A stretch of DNA of 46,814 nucleotides from Candidatus Uhrbacteria bacterium CG_4_9_14_3_um_filter_50_9 (GTDB taxonomy: Bacteria; Patescibacteriota; Patescibacteriia; UBA9934; GWF2-40-263). The notes beneath the pieces are model-generated. The model was not told the origin of the DNA and did not search any database. It saw nothing but the letters and a program-made list of their open reading frames with translations. The stretch spans positions 231 to 47,044 of the forward strand of contig PFWU01000049.1 in NCBI GenBank assembly GCA_002791295.1, in the 5' to 3' direction. A program made the position numbers and the translations under genes. Positions within the stretch are counted from its first letter, which is position 1. Each line of letters opens with the position of its first letter. This document shows, one piece after another, positions 25,441-36,449 of the stretch.

Positions 25441-26136
25441 ATGGCGATTAAACGCATCGGAAATCGCCCGCGTTCACCCCTCGGAGCGGAGCAGAAGATT
25501 GCTTTTGCTCTATTGATGTTTCTTGGGGTTGGTGGAGTCTTTTTTGGCTTCAAATCCTTTGGTGCAAACTTGATGCGGCCGATTCAAACACAAATTGCAG
25601 ACCTGTATACAGGGGAAACGTTTTTGACCACAGGGGAGCGGGAGGCTGAGGCGCTTGAGGAATCAAAGACGAAGGACACAGACGGTGATGGTTTGGTCGA
25701 CTACGACGAGCTCTACATCTACAAGACGAGTCCCTACATTATTGATTCAGATTCGGATGGTTATAGCGACTACGAAGAAGTCTATTCAGGGAATGATCCA
25801 GGATGTCCTGTTGGTCGAACCTGTAGCTCGGTGGATGGTGATGCAGAAGAGGCCACAACAACCAATCCAGCGCTGGAGGAACTGATCGAGGCGGAAGCAG
25901 ATTCAGAATTAGCTGGTGTCGACATTGACTTGAGTGATCCGGAGTCTATCACTGAATATCTCCAGACAGTGACAATGAATGAAGTGCGTGCCGCACTGTT
26001 GGAGTCAGGAGTGTCCCAAGAGGAGTTGGATGCAATTGACGATGAGACTCTTGCAAAACTTTTTTACGAAACGCTTTCAGAGATAGAAGATGAGGGAGCT
26101 GCGGCAACAGAAGAAAGCACAGAAACGACTGAGTAA
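25441..26136 (+). CDS. Membrane-anchored protein with thrombospondin type-3/calcium-binding repeats
   Basis: ATG at 25441 is preferred over 25414, which overlaps the terminator and -10. Of 231 residues, one N-terminal membrane helix (about 19-40) is followed by an extracellular region. Two calcium-loop repeats are visible: D-T-D-G-D-G-L-V-D-Y-D-E-L and D-S-D-S-D-G-Y-S-D-Y-E-E-V (residues of about 72-105), the form found in thrombospondin type-3 repeats. A P-G-C-P-V-G-R-T-C loop follows, then an acidic, T-rich C-terminus. It lies 4 bp before the giant secreted protein gene, so the two are likely co-expressed surface partners. Confidence 0.85.
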   Translation: MAIKRIGNRPRSPLGAEQKIAFALLMFLGVGGVFFGFKSFGANLMRPIQTQIADLYTGETFLTTGEREAEALEESKTKDTDGDGLVDYDELYIYKTSPYIIDSDSDGYSDYEEVYSGNDPGCPVGRTCSSVDGDAEEATTTNPALEELIEAEADSELAGVDIDLSDPESITEYLQTVTMNEVRAALLESGVSQEELDAIDDETLAKLFYETLSEIEDEGAAATEESTETTE

Positions 26137-26140
26137 CCTT

Positions 26141-29100
26141 ATGCAGGTAACGCCTAAAACAAAACGATTTGTTGTCACTCTATTCCTGCTCGTTTTTTGT
26201 TTGAGTCTTGGGTCGGTTTTTCTTTCTGATGTCCCGCAGGCTCAAGCAGCTTTTGCATCTCCTGGACAATTCGGTAGCACCATGGACTATGCAACCGCAA
26301 GGCAAGAAGTGAGTGCTGGTGCGGCAGAGGGGGCATGTCCAACGGGTGGTCCGATCACAACGACTTGTCCAGCTACAGGTTTGAGGTTGGTTTTGCACAC
26401 GATTGGAGAAAAGATTATCAGTCCACAATTTCGATTGGTTCTTCTGCAAGCACTTTTGAATGTTTCTCAATTTGTTCTTGATCGATTGGCTTACGAAGCA
26501 GCTGTATCGATTGCTTCGGGTGGTCCAGGTGAGACGTCACTCTTTTATGATAAATCACCCGCAGAAGCCTTTGGTCAGTTAGGACTTGATGTAGCAGGTG
26601 AGACTCTTGGTCAGTTGAACGATATTACAAATGGGTATCTAGGAATTGGGTTCAACCTGTGTGCTCCCAGTCCACTGATTAACTGGGCTGTTTCCATTGG
26701 AATTAAACAGAGGTATCAGCCTGACAAACCTTCCTGTGACATTTTGGAGGTAGGGAAGAACTGGAATAATTACATCTCGAATACCTATCAGACGATTTCA
26801 GATCCAGATACGCGGAACACGGCCATTAAGAAAAAGTTTGCTGAGTCTTTGGCACCAGGTGCGAATGAGCTCTCCGCTTCGTTGCGTTTGAATGTGGCTG
26901 TTGATCAGCAGATTCATGAGAAAAAGATGACGAACTTTTTTGAGCGTACCGAAAAAGAGTATCTAGATGTCATTAATTTTATAACCGGAAATGTAGAAAC
27001 ACCTTCTGAAACGCTACAAGCAGAATTTACGAAGACGACTCTTGATGCAGATGGAAAGGCTACGCGTGACGCAAACTTGCAGGCAGCCATTCAGAATGCA
27101 GATCTTTTGGGAGGTCTTGCGGTTTCAACCGCCTCGACATTTGTTAATACACTTCTTTCAACACTTTTGAATCGGATTTATACCGGTTTATTTGCTATTG
27201 ATACTCCTGACATTGACCTTAATGATTATGAAGGAAGTAGTGGAGGCGATCGTGGTGCCGCCGAAGATCGTTTTGCATCACTCCTTACTTCAAGTCCAAT
27301 CGCCACAGGTTCGATCGATCTTTTGAGCAATTTTGTGGTGTGTACTGCTGGGGGTGGTAATAATCGAGGGTTAAATAATTGTGTGATGGATTCGAATTTT
27401 CTTGCGGCTGTTAGTCGTGGAAACAGTGGGGCACCGCTCACGGTGCAGGAAGCCATCAATGAGGGTCTGTTGAATGGTGATTGGCCTCTTATTTCTCCAG
27501 AAGATCGTTCTTCCAACCAAGATGCATTTTGTTATACCTATGGGTACTGCTACGGAAACATTGTGAAGCTCCGTAAGGCACGTGTTTTGCCAATTGGCTG
27601 GGAACTTGCTGCACTTCGAAATGATCCGAGCAATCCAGATTCGCTCCAAGAGATCATTGATGGATTTGATGACTGTACCGATTTAGGAACGGTTGGTTCT
27701 GCCAGTTCTGACAATGATGATAATCGCTGGTGTCACTTAATCGATCCAAACTGGGTGTTAAAGTATCCAGAAACTCAGTGTCGCGCCACGGTTAATGCGG
27801 AGATTCGTGTCAGTTCGTTGGTGAATGGTCGATTAGGGGAGTGTGTGGACGCTCCAAGTTGTATTGGAGAAGACAACGATGGAAATTGTACAGATGGCTA
27901 TGGTTACTGTGTCCAAGAGCGAAACGTTTGGCGTTTCCGTGGAGAGGAGTGTCCAGAGCAATACACCACATGCCTTGCCCTTGAAAATACAACAACAGGA
28001 GACAGTGATGGGTACCTTGTCAGTACGGTGGACTATAGTGTGTGTGATGGGGACAATGCTGGGTGTTTATGGTACCGCACGAATAAGTATTACTCGGATG
28101 GGGGAACAGAGGATGATGAATCAGACGATACCTATGAGTGGCTCCCAGATGGAGTCGACTACATGACAGCAGAACGCGATAGCGTAAATCGCTATCAGAA
28201 TTCAGCGGGGGATACATCCAGCCGTGCTTCGTTCGGTGAATACGCCTCAAAGGATGACGTTGATGATGCAACGGCAGCTGAGGTCTACTCGTACGAGGAT
28301 CGTCTCTATGTCACACATGCCGTTTCTGAGTGTGATTCTTCTGACGCAGGATGCACACAGTTATACGAAATTGACGAGGATACCATCTTAAACGTGGTGA
28401 AGAATCCGAGTTTTGAGGATGACGACGATGGGGATGCCGTGCCAGATAACTGGCAAATCGTGAGTGGTTCAACCTACGACTATGACACATCTGGTGACGC
28501 CTATTACGGGGATGCTGCGCTTGAGGTTGATGGAACATGGTTTGGTCAATATGTTGGTCTTGCACCAAGTAACTTTTACACATTGAGTGCCTACGTGCGT
28601 GCGGATGATGCATCAGAATCGAGTGGAAACATTTCGATATTCTTGTATGACGAAGATGGCGATCCTGTGAATTTAAGTGGAACGTCCGTTGGCGGTGACT
28701 GTGATGGAACGTTTTCAAGTACGGGTTCCTACATTGTGACACTTGATCCAGCCGATACCAGCACCCTTCCTACTGGGGAATGGACACGCGTGGAGTGTAC
28801 GTTCACCACGAACACAGAAGTCACCCAAGGACTCGTTAATGTGACGAGTGGTGGGGTACTCCGATTCGATGCAGTGCAATTGGAAGTAGGAGAGAACACA
28901 AATGCCTTCACCACAGGGTATCTCACCGTACCAACGGCTGCTTACTACAAGATCGCTCCGGATTACCTCGGATGCACAGGCGCCTCAACTGATCCAGATG
29001 CGTGCGACAGCTACTCCCAAATGTGTTCGGCACAAAATGTTGGATGTAGCCTTTATACTCCTGAAGACGGAGATCCATCCGTTCCAGCCATTATTTCCGA

Positions 29101-32100
29101 ACTCGATGAGTGTCCATCCGAGTGTGTTGGGTATACGACCTACAAGCAGGAAGCCACCAGTTACGATGACGAAGAATTTCCACTCTACTTTATTGCAGAC
29201 CAGGCAGCAGGCTGCTCTGAGCAATATGTTGGGTGTGATGCATTTACCAACCTAGGTCTTGTCACAGAAGGAGGGGAGAGTGTTGAGTACTACACGGAGC
29301 TTCGTGCATGTTTAACAGAAGACATGGCAGACGATTCTGATTCTGCAAAGACTCCGGCCGTTTTTTATACCTGGGAAGGTTCAGATAATGCGGGATACCA
29401 GCTGCAGACCTGGTACTTGCTTGAGTCGAATTTGAGTAGCAGTTCAACGATTACCTATACCCAAGATGAGGATGGAGATGGCACGCTTGATGTTGATCCA
29501 GACACCTCTGCTGACGTGGCGCCATGTGTTGAATGGCAAGTGAGCAGTGAAGATACTGTTGTTTGTGCAGATGATTCTGCAACCGTGAGTACACTTGAAG
29601 CAGATGACGATTGTAACGAGCACGATGACATTTTTAATAATCCAGATTGCCGTGAGTTCTTCGACGGAGAAGGAACTGTTCATTACCGTCTCTATTCTGA
29701 AACGATTAGTGTTGACGATGCCTGTACGGCGTATAGAAAAGACGAATCTTCCGAAGATGATTGTGATGCTTCTGGTGGATACTGGACTGCACAGGGATTC
29801 TGTCGTTATTACTCGTTGCCAAGTTTGGCAACCGAGTGTCCAGAGGAGCAGGCAGGATGCCGACTCTACACCGGTGGGACGGGTCGCAACGCCACAACAC
29901 TTTTGAGTGAAAACTTTGAAGGGGGAACTTATGGTGACTTCGAGTCTCTCACGGTCTCAGCCACTCCAGGACTTTCAATCAGTAACGAGTCTGTGGCCAC
30001 AGAGGGGCACTCATTGCGTATCACATCCTCTGCGGGGTACGGCGGGTTTGCAACATTACATGAATATTTGAATGGTTCTGACAACACAGATGCCTTTGAT
30101 GCAGATAATGCAGCAGCAACCTGTACCAGTTACTCGGCTCGTTATTTGAGTGACAGTGATGGTGCCTGTTTAGTGGATTTGGATGGCGACTTAGAAGGAG
30201 ACGCAGCATGCACCATTGAAGATGGAGAGTGGAGCTGTGGAACCGTGGTGGACACCCTGACCGCCGGCAAAACATTTGTGGTCGAGTTCTGGGCTAAGGG
30301 TTCAGCGGACATGCTCGTCGCCCTTGTCGAGGATGGGGGAACTTCCGCTGTCTACCACGATTTTGTAGATCCGGATAACACCTCTACAAGCTATACAGAT
30401 CTTGAACCAATTGAACTTACGGGTTCTTGGGAGGTGTATTCCGTTGGACCGCTCGACACATCAGCTCTAACAGACGTCGATCAAGACGCTGTCCTCACGT
30501 TCCTCCTAGACGGAGCAACGTCAGGTGGTGATGAAGAGATGTTTATCGATAACATTACCTTCAAGCAAGTCGAAGAGAATATTGCCATTATTAAAGACTC
30601 ATGGGTGGTTCCATCCACCTGTGACACCTCTCCAGCTGGTGTTGAATCAAATCAGTACTACCTAGGATGTGAGGCTTACGAGGACCAGAAGGGGAATGAT
30701 GTTGACTTGTATCAGTTCTCAAGCCTCTGTGAAGAAGAAGTGGTTGGTTGTGAAGCGTTCTACAATACCTACAACTCCGACTCTGAATACCAAGAGGTGT
30801 CCAACGCGCGTTGTGTCTATGATACGGATGGAGATCTGAGTGATGGAGAGACCATTCCTTCGAACAGAACCTGTGAGGTGGACGGTGTTGAATACTGCAC
30901 CATTACTTCTGGTCGAAGTTATTGTACGTTTGACGCCGAAATGACGTTTGAAGATCCACTCCCAATCGATTCCAGTACGGGATTTGGAATCGTTTATGGT
31001 CCTGAAACGGTCATCGTGCAGGGTGATCAGCCGGTGTATATTGTGGCGGATGATGCCTATGCCTGTTCTTCTTCGGTGATGGGCTGTGAGGAAGTTGGTG
31101 TTCCAACGTTTAATCAGGATCAGAGTGAAGTTGAAAGTTTTGAATCAACGTACCTCATCAATCTCCCATCGGATTACGAAAATATTTTGTGTTCGAATGA
31201 AGAGTTGTTTTGTGAAGAGTGGAGCTCATCAGATGGAAGCAACTGGTACTTCAAGGATCCATACGACAAGACCTGTGAGTATAAAACCTCCGTCACGATC
31301 GATAGTCAGACCTACTATGGTTGGTTTAGAACGGATACGAGTGAACCATGTTACTTCGACGACACAGACGACGACGAGGAATGGGATTCAGGGAGTGAAA
31401 ATGCCTACTTAATCTCGGGTGAGGAGCTTGGGATTTGGAATAATGGCGATGATGACTACGAAGCCTGGATCGCTACCTGTCCAACGCAGTACGATTTTTG
31501 TACCGAATTTATTGATGTGGTGGATACTGGTGGGGGACTCAATGAGGACGGTCAGTCCTACTATGTCACTAATGACGAATTGCTTGACGAGGAAACACTG
31601 ACAGACACACAGCGCTGCAACGGGCTTGTGAGCCAAAAATTTGGTTGTGCACTCCTGAACAACACCACCGATTCAGATCTGAACTACAACGCAAGTGCAA
31701 GTTATGTGACGTCCACTCATGCCGATGTCTTCTATAACCAAGATCCAAACGATCTCGTTGATCCAATTGATTGTAATTTGGACGAGGGTGGGGTTTTCGA
31801 GATTTCAGCTTCAGACGCTTCAGACGCCGGCATTGCAGCGAACGCTGATGGAAATTACGAAGTAAACCTTTGCGCACGACGCTGCTCATACACGCTTGAT
31901 AGCACAGATGACTCGCTCACGACGGATCTATCTGATCGGTCAGGATCGTTGCGATGGCTTGAACGTTCATGTTTGGTGGATTCAGATTGTCCGGATCTCA
32001 CCACAGCCCTTGGGGAGGATGAAAAGGGAACCTGTCGGAATGTGGATGATCTTATCTATGCTTTAAGTTATGGGGATGCGGAGGATTATTATCTCGGTAA

Positions 32101-35100
32101 CGACTCCAACGAAATTCTAAAGGTTAACCGCGACCGCACCTGTGCCGCTTGGTTGGCTTGCGAGAGCTCAAAAACAAGCTGGAACGCACAGACAAATGCG
32201 TACGACACGATCTGTGATTCGATTGACCTGTGTGTTGAAGGACAGATTCGTGGAAGTAGTGTGCAGTGTACGAATTGGGAAACAGAAGACCCTGATATTT
32301 TGACGGTTTTTGACTACTCAGCACGTGACGTGAATTGGACCGGAATTGAGTATTCTGGATACTCGATTCCAAACCAGCTGCCTGTTGAGTATTACGATCA
32401 GTTTGATTTGAACCCAACAAAGGTCTGTGTGGATTCTGATGGTGATGCGTACACAAACGATGCCGGGTATGAATATGCCTGCAACGATGCTACCGATTGT
32501 CCAAATTCAACCACAACATGTACAAGTAATTCTACTTGTTCACTAAGTGGACTGTGTAATATTGATGCGGGTGTCTGTTATGAGACGTGTGCAGATGACT
32601 ATGGTTCAGATTATCGGTTGGTTTACAATGCGGGCCCATGTGATTCAGCAGAAGACGGTGGAGTGGGTCAAGGTGGTTCGTGTACGATTGGCTATTGTGC
32701 AAGCTCGCCCGCAGACGTGTGTTCTTCCAACAGTGATTGTGTCGATGAAGACTGCGTGATTGGTTACTGTCAAGCAGAGGGGGTAAGCGGCTATACAGAT
32801 GATAGTAATCCAAGTTGTTCGACAGATGATGATTGTAGTGGTGTCGTTGATTCAGATGGAGGAGCCACATCCGTTTGTGACCCCATTCAATCCATTTGTG
32901 TTGATGTACTCACGAGTGACGAAACAAACCGTGTAGGGTGTTCTGATTTAGATGACCCAACAGAGTGTTCTGGGGCACAGGAATGTATTACATCTGACAC
33001 CACAGCTGTTGGATCCTGTTTTAACAATCGCTGTCTCACAGACGTTGTTGATTCAGATGGAGATCATTTTGCAGATGCCATCGACAGAAGTCAGTTAGGC
33101 GTGGAAGAGTGCCGTGGATATCCAGAGACCGACTCCCCATTCCCTTACAAGGTTGTTGAACAGTGGAATAAAAAAACTGATTCAAATGACGATGGCATTC
33201 CAGATTCTTCCTCTATTACACTTGCCTCAAGTGAAGATGGGGTGGAGCCATGGTCCACTCCTTACAATTACGTTTCTGGTTATCAGGATGCGATCGTTTG
33301 TGCTCCAGATGAAGATGGGGTCGTGAATGATGATTGTTTGTGTAGTTACGATAAAGTTGAATACGGAGAAGGGACGAAACACCTTTATTACGAAGCCGGA
33401 ACGATTGCGAATGATCCAATTGTTGAAGGATTCTGTGCTTCCGGAGATAAAGCGGGTTGGCCTTGCTCAGAGGATAGTGATTGTGACGGATCTGGATCAG
33501 CATCCAGTACCTGTGAGAGTGCCACAAGTATTCAGACGCTTTACGGTTGGCAGGGATACTGTATTGAACGAGATACCTCGATTCAACTCAACGGAAGTTC
33601 CCAAGATCAGGATCAGGCCTGCCTCACATGGCTCCCGGTTGACCAGCTTTCTGGGGCCACAGACCTTTATGGAAAGTACACAGAAGCAGGTTACCCACTA
33701 CAAAATACCTACTTCTGTACGGAGGTCGCTCAGTACTTTGACCTGTATCCAACAGGAGCAAAGTTAGATAGTGATGGTGTGGTGGATGATATAGAGTGGG
33801 CCTGCGCAGATTCTGGGTTTGCTGGTGGGGCTTGTGATGGATGGGAAGAAGGTAAGGGAGATCCTTATGGAAAAGATGATATCTGTATTGATAATGCTCT
33901 GTGTCCTGATCAGTATTTTGCGATTCTTGGTCATTGCGACAACACCATCTCTGATGCGATCGGTGGAGAGGATAATTGGAAGGATGCAGATGGTGAAGAT
34001 CATGCAGATGCGTTGTGTCAGGATAATGTGATTGATGATTACTTAGCTGAACACGGAGCTTCGGACGACTGTCCTTACATGTGCATCCATCGAGACAGTG
34101 TTCATCTCCAAGGTCCTGATGCTGGGGAATCGTGTTTGGATTCAATTAAAGATAATTCAGGTGATTACACATATCGAGGGGAGAACACACTTGGACAGTC
34201 CGTCTACTCCGCTGGTTGGCTTAACTATGGTCCAGATGATTATGAGAGTGATGAGAGTTTTTTAAGAGACTGTGTCACCCGTGGAGTGAGTGAGTGGTAT
34301 GACGGGACATGGCCGATTGGGAGTTCGGATAAGTATATTGCGAGTGATGGACTAGTTGCTGATTTGGCACAGTTTTCTCACATGGCGTGGGGCCCAATGG
34401 ATAATTTCGGATTTGGAAAGTGCAGTTCATCATCAAAACTCTGCACGTCCGATGATGACTGTACTTATTCATCATTTTATGGGAATTACTGTGCTGATTT
34501 TGATATCGATAGTGATCATGATGGTATTGTTGATATTCCAGCTCTTACTTGTATGAATGATCCATCGGTCAGCTGTACGGCGGCTACAGAGACTATTGAC
34601 TGTTCCGGTACAACATACACAGGCACCTGTGTGGAAACAACCATGTACGCTCAAGCAGAGAGCTTTGAGGGGTATGGAAGCATGATGCCGTACTTGGCTT
34701 GTGCTCAGATTGTGCAAGCTTCATCAGCAGACCCGGATGATTCAAACAAGGCTTGGACCAATCGTTTGTGGGAAAGTTACTCAGATCTCTACACAGGCGG
34801 AAACAGAAGTGATTTCGCAGACGGTTCAGGGGATATTTATCCATTTGATTATGCGGTGACAGACTCACCATTAGAACTCGGTCGTGCGTTGTTTGAGGAG
34901 GTGTATGAAGAGTCTGGGGAGGGGTACATGATTATGTCAGAGCTTTCAAATGATAGCTTCCCACTCCCAACACGTTCATGTAATACCTCCAACAATGCCG
35001 CCTTTGATGATAGTGGTGATGTGGCTTGGTCTGTTGGAATCGCGACAACTCCAGACGATTATTGTGATGCCTCGTACTCGTGGTGGGAGTATCCGATGAT

Positions 35101-36295
35101 GAAGCAATGGCAATGGCTTCCTCCAAGTTCAGATTATGATGCTGACGGACCGGAGAGTTTTCTTCCAGTGGAGGCGAATGGTGACTACGCCGTTCTCTCA
35201 CTGCCGTTTGAGGATCTTGATTCAGAAGATGTTTTTGCCAGCGATCAAGTAGAAGATCCGATTGATGGTTTTGGTAACAGCACTTCATTGGATTACAAGA
35301 GTATTTCAGAATTCTTGAGTCAGTACTTTGCAGAGATCTTTGCTGTTTGGGAGTACGATGATGATAATACAGCGTATGATGACTGGGATTCTGCTGAATC
35401 AGGGGATCAAGGGGGTGCGTATGTGCTTGTTAATTCAGACCATGCATTTGACATCAGCTCTGGTGAGGATTCAGGAAGCTTAAAAGAAATTGATAACTTT
35501 GGGTCTGGAGCAAACAAATTCCCTAATGATGATGAACGAGCACCGGTGATTATCTCTGTGGGGGAGTGTGTTGGTACGCAATGTTATGAAGATGAAGAAG
35601 GGGCGTTCAGTGTGGGTGAAGTAGATAGTGGAACGCTTGTTGGTGAAGGAGAAAAGCGTGTGGACGTGAGCTTCTTTGTCAAAGGCGCTCCAAACCAATT
35701 GCCATTGAAGAAAATCATTGTTGATTGGGGTGATGCGTATACCTACACAAACAGTGGTCCAGATTGGCCAACAGATTCTCAAAGTGGTTCAACCGCCTCA
35801 AATAACTTCTATAAGAATCACCGTGGATTGGATGCGGGTGGAACAGAAAATTGTACAAAATCTGAAAAGTGGGGTGAGACGTCTGACTCATGTAGCTCAA
35901 GCTATGTGCTCTTCACTCACAATTACGTTTGTACAGCTGCCTATGTGAACTCACTCGTAGACAAGGGACGGGAGTGTGACGTAGGTGAGGATGGAAATCT
36001 CCTTATCTCGCCATGTACAGGAAACGCATCAGGTACCAGCGATAACATTTCCGGCGCTGACGGAGCCTGCGTCTACCAACCAAGAGTCCACGCAGTAGAC
36101 AACTGGGGGTGGTGTACGGGAACATGCAATTCGAATTCAGAGGATGATTCGGATGCGTGTTATGGAAGTGAGTGTAACGTAGATGCATGCCCAAGCGGGG
36201 GGTATGCAGGGTATGCGTGTATTGAACAGAATTTTACAGGAACAACAAGTGATCCTTGGGTGTACTTTGACGGATATATCGTCGTGAGTCCGTAA
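26141..36295 (+). CDS. Giant secreted cysteine- and aspartate-rich protein
   Basis: The ATG at 26141 is 4 bp after the preceding stop; an upstream in-frame ATG would lie inside that gene and give no signal peptide. The 3,384-residue product has a signal peptide (K-R-F, hydrophobic core, A-Q-A-A at about 34-37). Residues of about 70-420 are a helical, weakly hydrophobic region. The rest is acidic and rich in Cys, Tyr and Ser. N-P-S-F-E-D (about 754-925) and N-F-E-G-G (about 1256-1480) begin two carbohydrate-binding, jelly-roll-like domains. Cysteine units of the type C-x-S-D-x-D-C recur near 1950, 2190-2240, 2440 and 2770. The end (about 3170-3330) looks PKD-like (D-W-G-D, H-N-Y, V-D-N-W-G). 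I do not know its function; adhesion or attachment to another cell is an inference. Confidence 0.85.
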   Translation: MQVTPKTKRFVVTLFLLVFCLSLGSVFLSDVPQAQAAFASPGQFGSTMDYATARQEVSAGAAEGACPTGGPITTTCPATGLRLVLHTIGEKIISPQFRLVLLQALLNVSQFVLDRLAYEAAVSIASGGPGETSLFYDKSPAEAFGQLGLDVAGETLGQLNDITNGYLGIGFNLCAPSPLINWAVSIGIKQRYQPDKPSCDILEVGKNWNNYISNTYQTISDPDTRNTAIKKKFAESLAPGANELSASLRLNVAVDQQIHEKKMTNFFERTEKEYLDVINFITGNVETPSETLQAEFTKTTLDADGKATRDANLQAAIQNADLLGGLAVSTASTFVNTLLSTLLNRIYTGLFAIDTPDIDLNDYEGSSGGDRGAAEDRFASLLTSSPIATGSIDLLSNFVVCTAGGGNNRGLNNCVMDSNFLAAVSRGNSGAPLTVQEAINEGLLNGDWPLISPEDRSSNQDAFCYTYGYCYGNIVKLRKARVLPIGWELAALRNDPSNPDSLQEIIDGFDDCTDLGTVGSASSDNDDNRWCHLIDPNWVLKYPETQCRATVNAEIRVSSLVNGRLGECVDAPSCIGEDNDGNCTDGYGYCVQERNVWRFRGEECPEQYTTCLALENTTTGDSDGYLVSTVDYSVCDGDNAGCLWYRTNKYYSDGGTEDDESDDTYEWLPDGVDYMTAERDSVNRYQNSAGDTSSRASFGEYASKDDVDDATAAEVYSYEDRLYVTHAVSECDSSDAGCTQLYEIDEDTILNVVKNPSFEDDDDGDAVPDNWQIVSGSTYDYDTSGDAYYGDAALEVDGTWFGQYVGLAPSNFYTLSAYVRADDASESSGNISIFLYDEDGDPVNLSGTSVGGDCDGTFSSTGSYIVTLDPADTSTLPTGEWTRVECTFTTNTEVTQGLVNVTSGGVLRFDAVQLEVGENTNAFTTGYLTVPTAAYYKIAPDYLGCTGASTDPDACDSYSQMCSAQNVGCSLYTPEDGDPSVPAIISELDECPSECVGYTTYKQEATSYDDEEFPLYFIADQAAGCSEQYVGCDAFTNLGLVTEGGESVEYYTELRACLTEDMADDSDSAKTPAVFYTWEGSDNAGYQLQTWYLLESNLSSSSTITYTQDEDGDGTLDVDPDTSADVAPCVEWQVSSEDTVVCADDSATVSTLEADDDCNEHDDIFNNPDCREFFDGEGTVHYRLYSETISVDDACTAYRKDESSEDDCDASGGYWTAQGFCRYYSLPSLATECPEEQAGCRLYTGGTGRNATTLLSENFEGGTYGDFESLTVSATPGLSISNESVATEGHSLRITSSAGYGGFATLHEYLNGSDNTDAFDADNAAATCTSYSARYLSDSDGACLVDLDGDLEGDAACTIEDGEWSCGTVVDTLTAGKTFVVEFWAKGSADMLVALVEDGGTSAVYHDFVDPDNTSTSYTDLEPIELTGSWEVYSVGPLDTSALTDVDQDAVLTFLLDGATSGGDEEMFIDNITFKQVEENIAIIKDSWVVPSTCDTSPAGVESNQYYLGCEAYEDQKGNDVDLYQFSSLCEEEVVGCEAFYNTYNSDSEYQEVSNARCVYDTDGDLSDGETIPSNRTCEVDGVEYCTITSGRSYCTFDAEMTFEDPLPIDSSTGFGIVYGPETVIVQGDQPVYIVADDAYACSSSVMGCEEVGVPTFNQDQSEVESFESTYLINLPSDYENILCSNEELFCEEWSSSDGSNWYFKDPYDKTCEYKTSVTIDSQTYYGWFRTDTSEPCYFDDTDDDEEWDSGSENAYLISGEELGIWNNGDDDYEAWIATCPTQYDFCTEFIDVVDTGGGLNEDGQSYYVTNDELLDEETLTDTQRCNGLVSQKFGCALLNNTTDSDLNYNASASYVTSTHADVFYNQDPNDLVDPIDCNLDEGGVFEISASDASDAGIAANADGNYEVNLCARRCSYTLDSTDDSLTTDLSDRSGSLRWLERSCLVDSDCPDLTTALGEDEKGTCRNVDDLIYALSYGDAEDYYLGNDSNEILKVNRDRTCAAWLACESSKTSWNAQTNAYDTICDSIDLCVEGQIRGSSVQCTNWETEDPDILTVFDYSARDVNWTGIEYSGYSIPNQLPVEYYDQFDLNPTKVCVDSDGDAYTNDAGYEYACNDATDCPNSTTTCTSNSTCSLSGLCNIDAGVCYETCADDYGSDYRLVYNAGPCDSAEDGGVGQGGSCTIGYCASSPADVCSSNSDCVDEDCVIGYCQAEGVSGYTDDSNPSCSTDDDCSGVVDSDGGATSVCDPIQSICVDVLTSDETNRVGCSDLDDPTECSGAQECITSDTTAVGSCFNNRCLTDVVDSDGDHFADAIDRSQLGVEECRGYPETDSPFPYKVVEQWNKKTDSNDDGIPDSSSITLASSEDGVEPWSTPYNYVSGYQDAIVCAPDEDGVVNDDCLCSYDKVEYGEGTKHLYYEAGTIANDPIVEGFCASGDKAGWPCSEDSDCDGSGSASSTCESATSIQTLYGWQGYCIERDTSIQLNGSSQDQDQACLTWLPVDQLSGATDLYGKYTEAGYPLQNTYFCTEVAQYFDLYPTGAKLDSDGVVDDIEWACADSGFAGGACDGWEEGKGDPYGKDDICIDNALCPDQYFAILGHCDNTISDAIGGEDNWKDADGEDHADALCQDNVIDDYLAEHGASDDCPYMCIHRDSVHLQGPDAGESCLDSIKDNSGDYTYRGENTLGQSVYSAGWLNYGPDDYESDESFLRDCVTRGVSEWYDGTWPIGSSDKYIASDGLVADLAQFSHMAWGPMDNFGFGKCSSSSKLCTSDDDCTYSSFYGNYCADFDIDSDHDGIVDIPALTCMNDPSVSCTAATETIDCSGTTYTGTCVETTMYAQAESFEGYGSMMPYLACAQIVQASSADPDDSNKAWTNRLWESYSDLYTGGNRSDFADGSGDIYPFDYAVTDSPLELGRALFEEVYEESGEGYMIMSELSNDSFPLPTRSCNTSNNAAFDDSGDVAWSVGIATTPDDYCDASYSWWEYPMMKQWQWLPPSSDYDADGPESFLPVEANGDYAVLSLPFEDLDSEDVFASDQVEDPIDGFGNSTSLDYKSISEFLSQYFAEIFAVWEYDDDNTAYDDWDSAESGDQGGAYVLVNSDHAFDISSGEDSGSLKEIDNFGSGANKFPNDDERAPVIISVGECVGTQCYEDEEGAFSVGEVDSGTLVGEGEKRVDVSFFVKGAPNQLPLKKIIVDWGDAYTYTNSGPDWPTDSQSGSTASNNFYKNHRGLDAGGTENCTKSEKWGETSDSCSSSYVLFTHNYVCTAAYVNSLVDKGRECDVGEDGNLLISPCTGNASGTSDNISGADGACVYQPRVHAVDNWGWCTGTCNSNSEDDSDACYGSECNVDACPSGGYAGYACIEQNFTGTTSDPWVYFDGYIVVSP

Positions 36296-36331
36296 CAACA
36301 AAACGAGGCCAAGTGGCCTCGTTTTGTTGTT
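36294..36331 (+). terminator. Terminator of the giant gene
   Basis: A perfect 17-bp stem (36294-36310 with 36315-36331), loop AAGT, that begins inside the TAA stop codon and has T runs in its right arm. Confidence 0.85.
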
Positions 36332-36391
36332 ACAAGTACTTTCTTCTTGAGATGCATGCCACGGATCAAACATAAATCTTGTGTAACAATT

Positions 36392-36428
36392 GAAAAACCG
36401 GCAGAGGATTCCGAGGAATCATGCCGGT
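36392..36428 (-). terminator. Terminator of the 36.5-kb foreign lipoprotein gene
   Basis: Stems ACCGGCA (36397-36403) with TGCCGGT (36422-36428), and GATTCC (36407-36412) with GGAATC (36415-36420). The minus-strand tail reads TTTTTCAATTG. Confidence 0.8.
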
Positions 36429-36449
36429 CGTTGCGACTGTACTGGTGCA

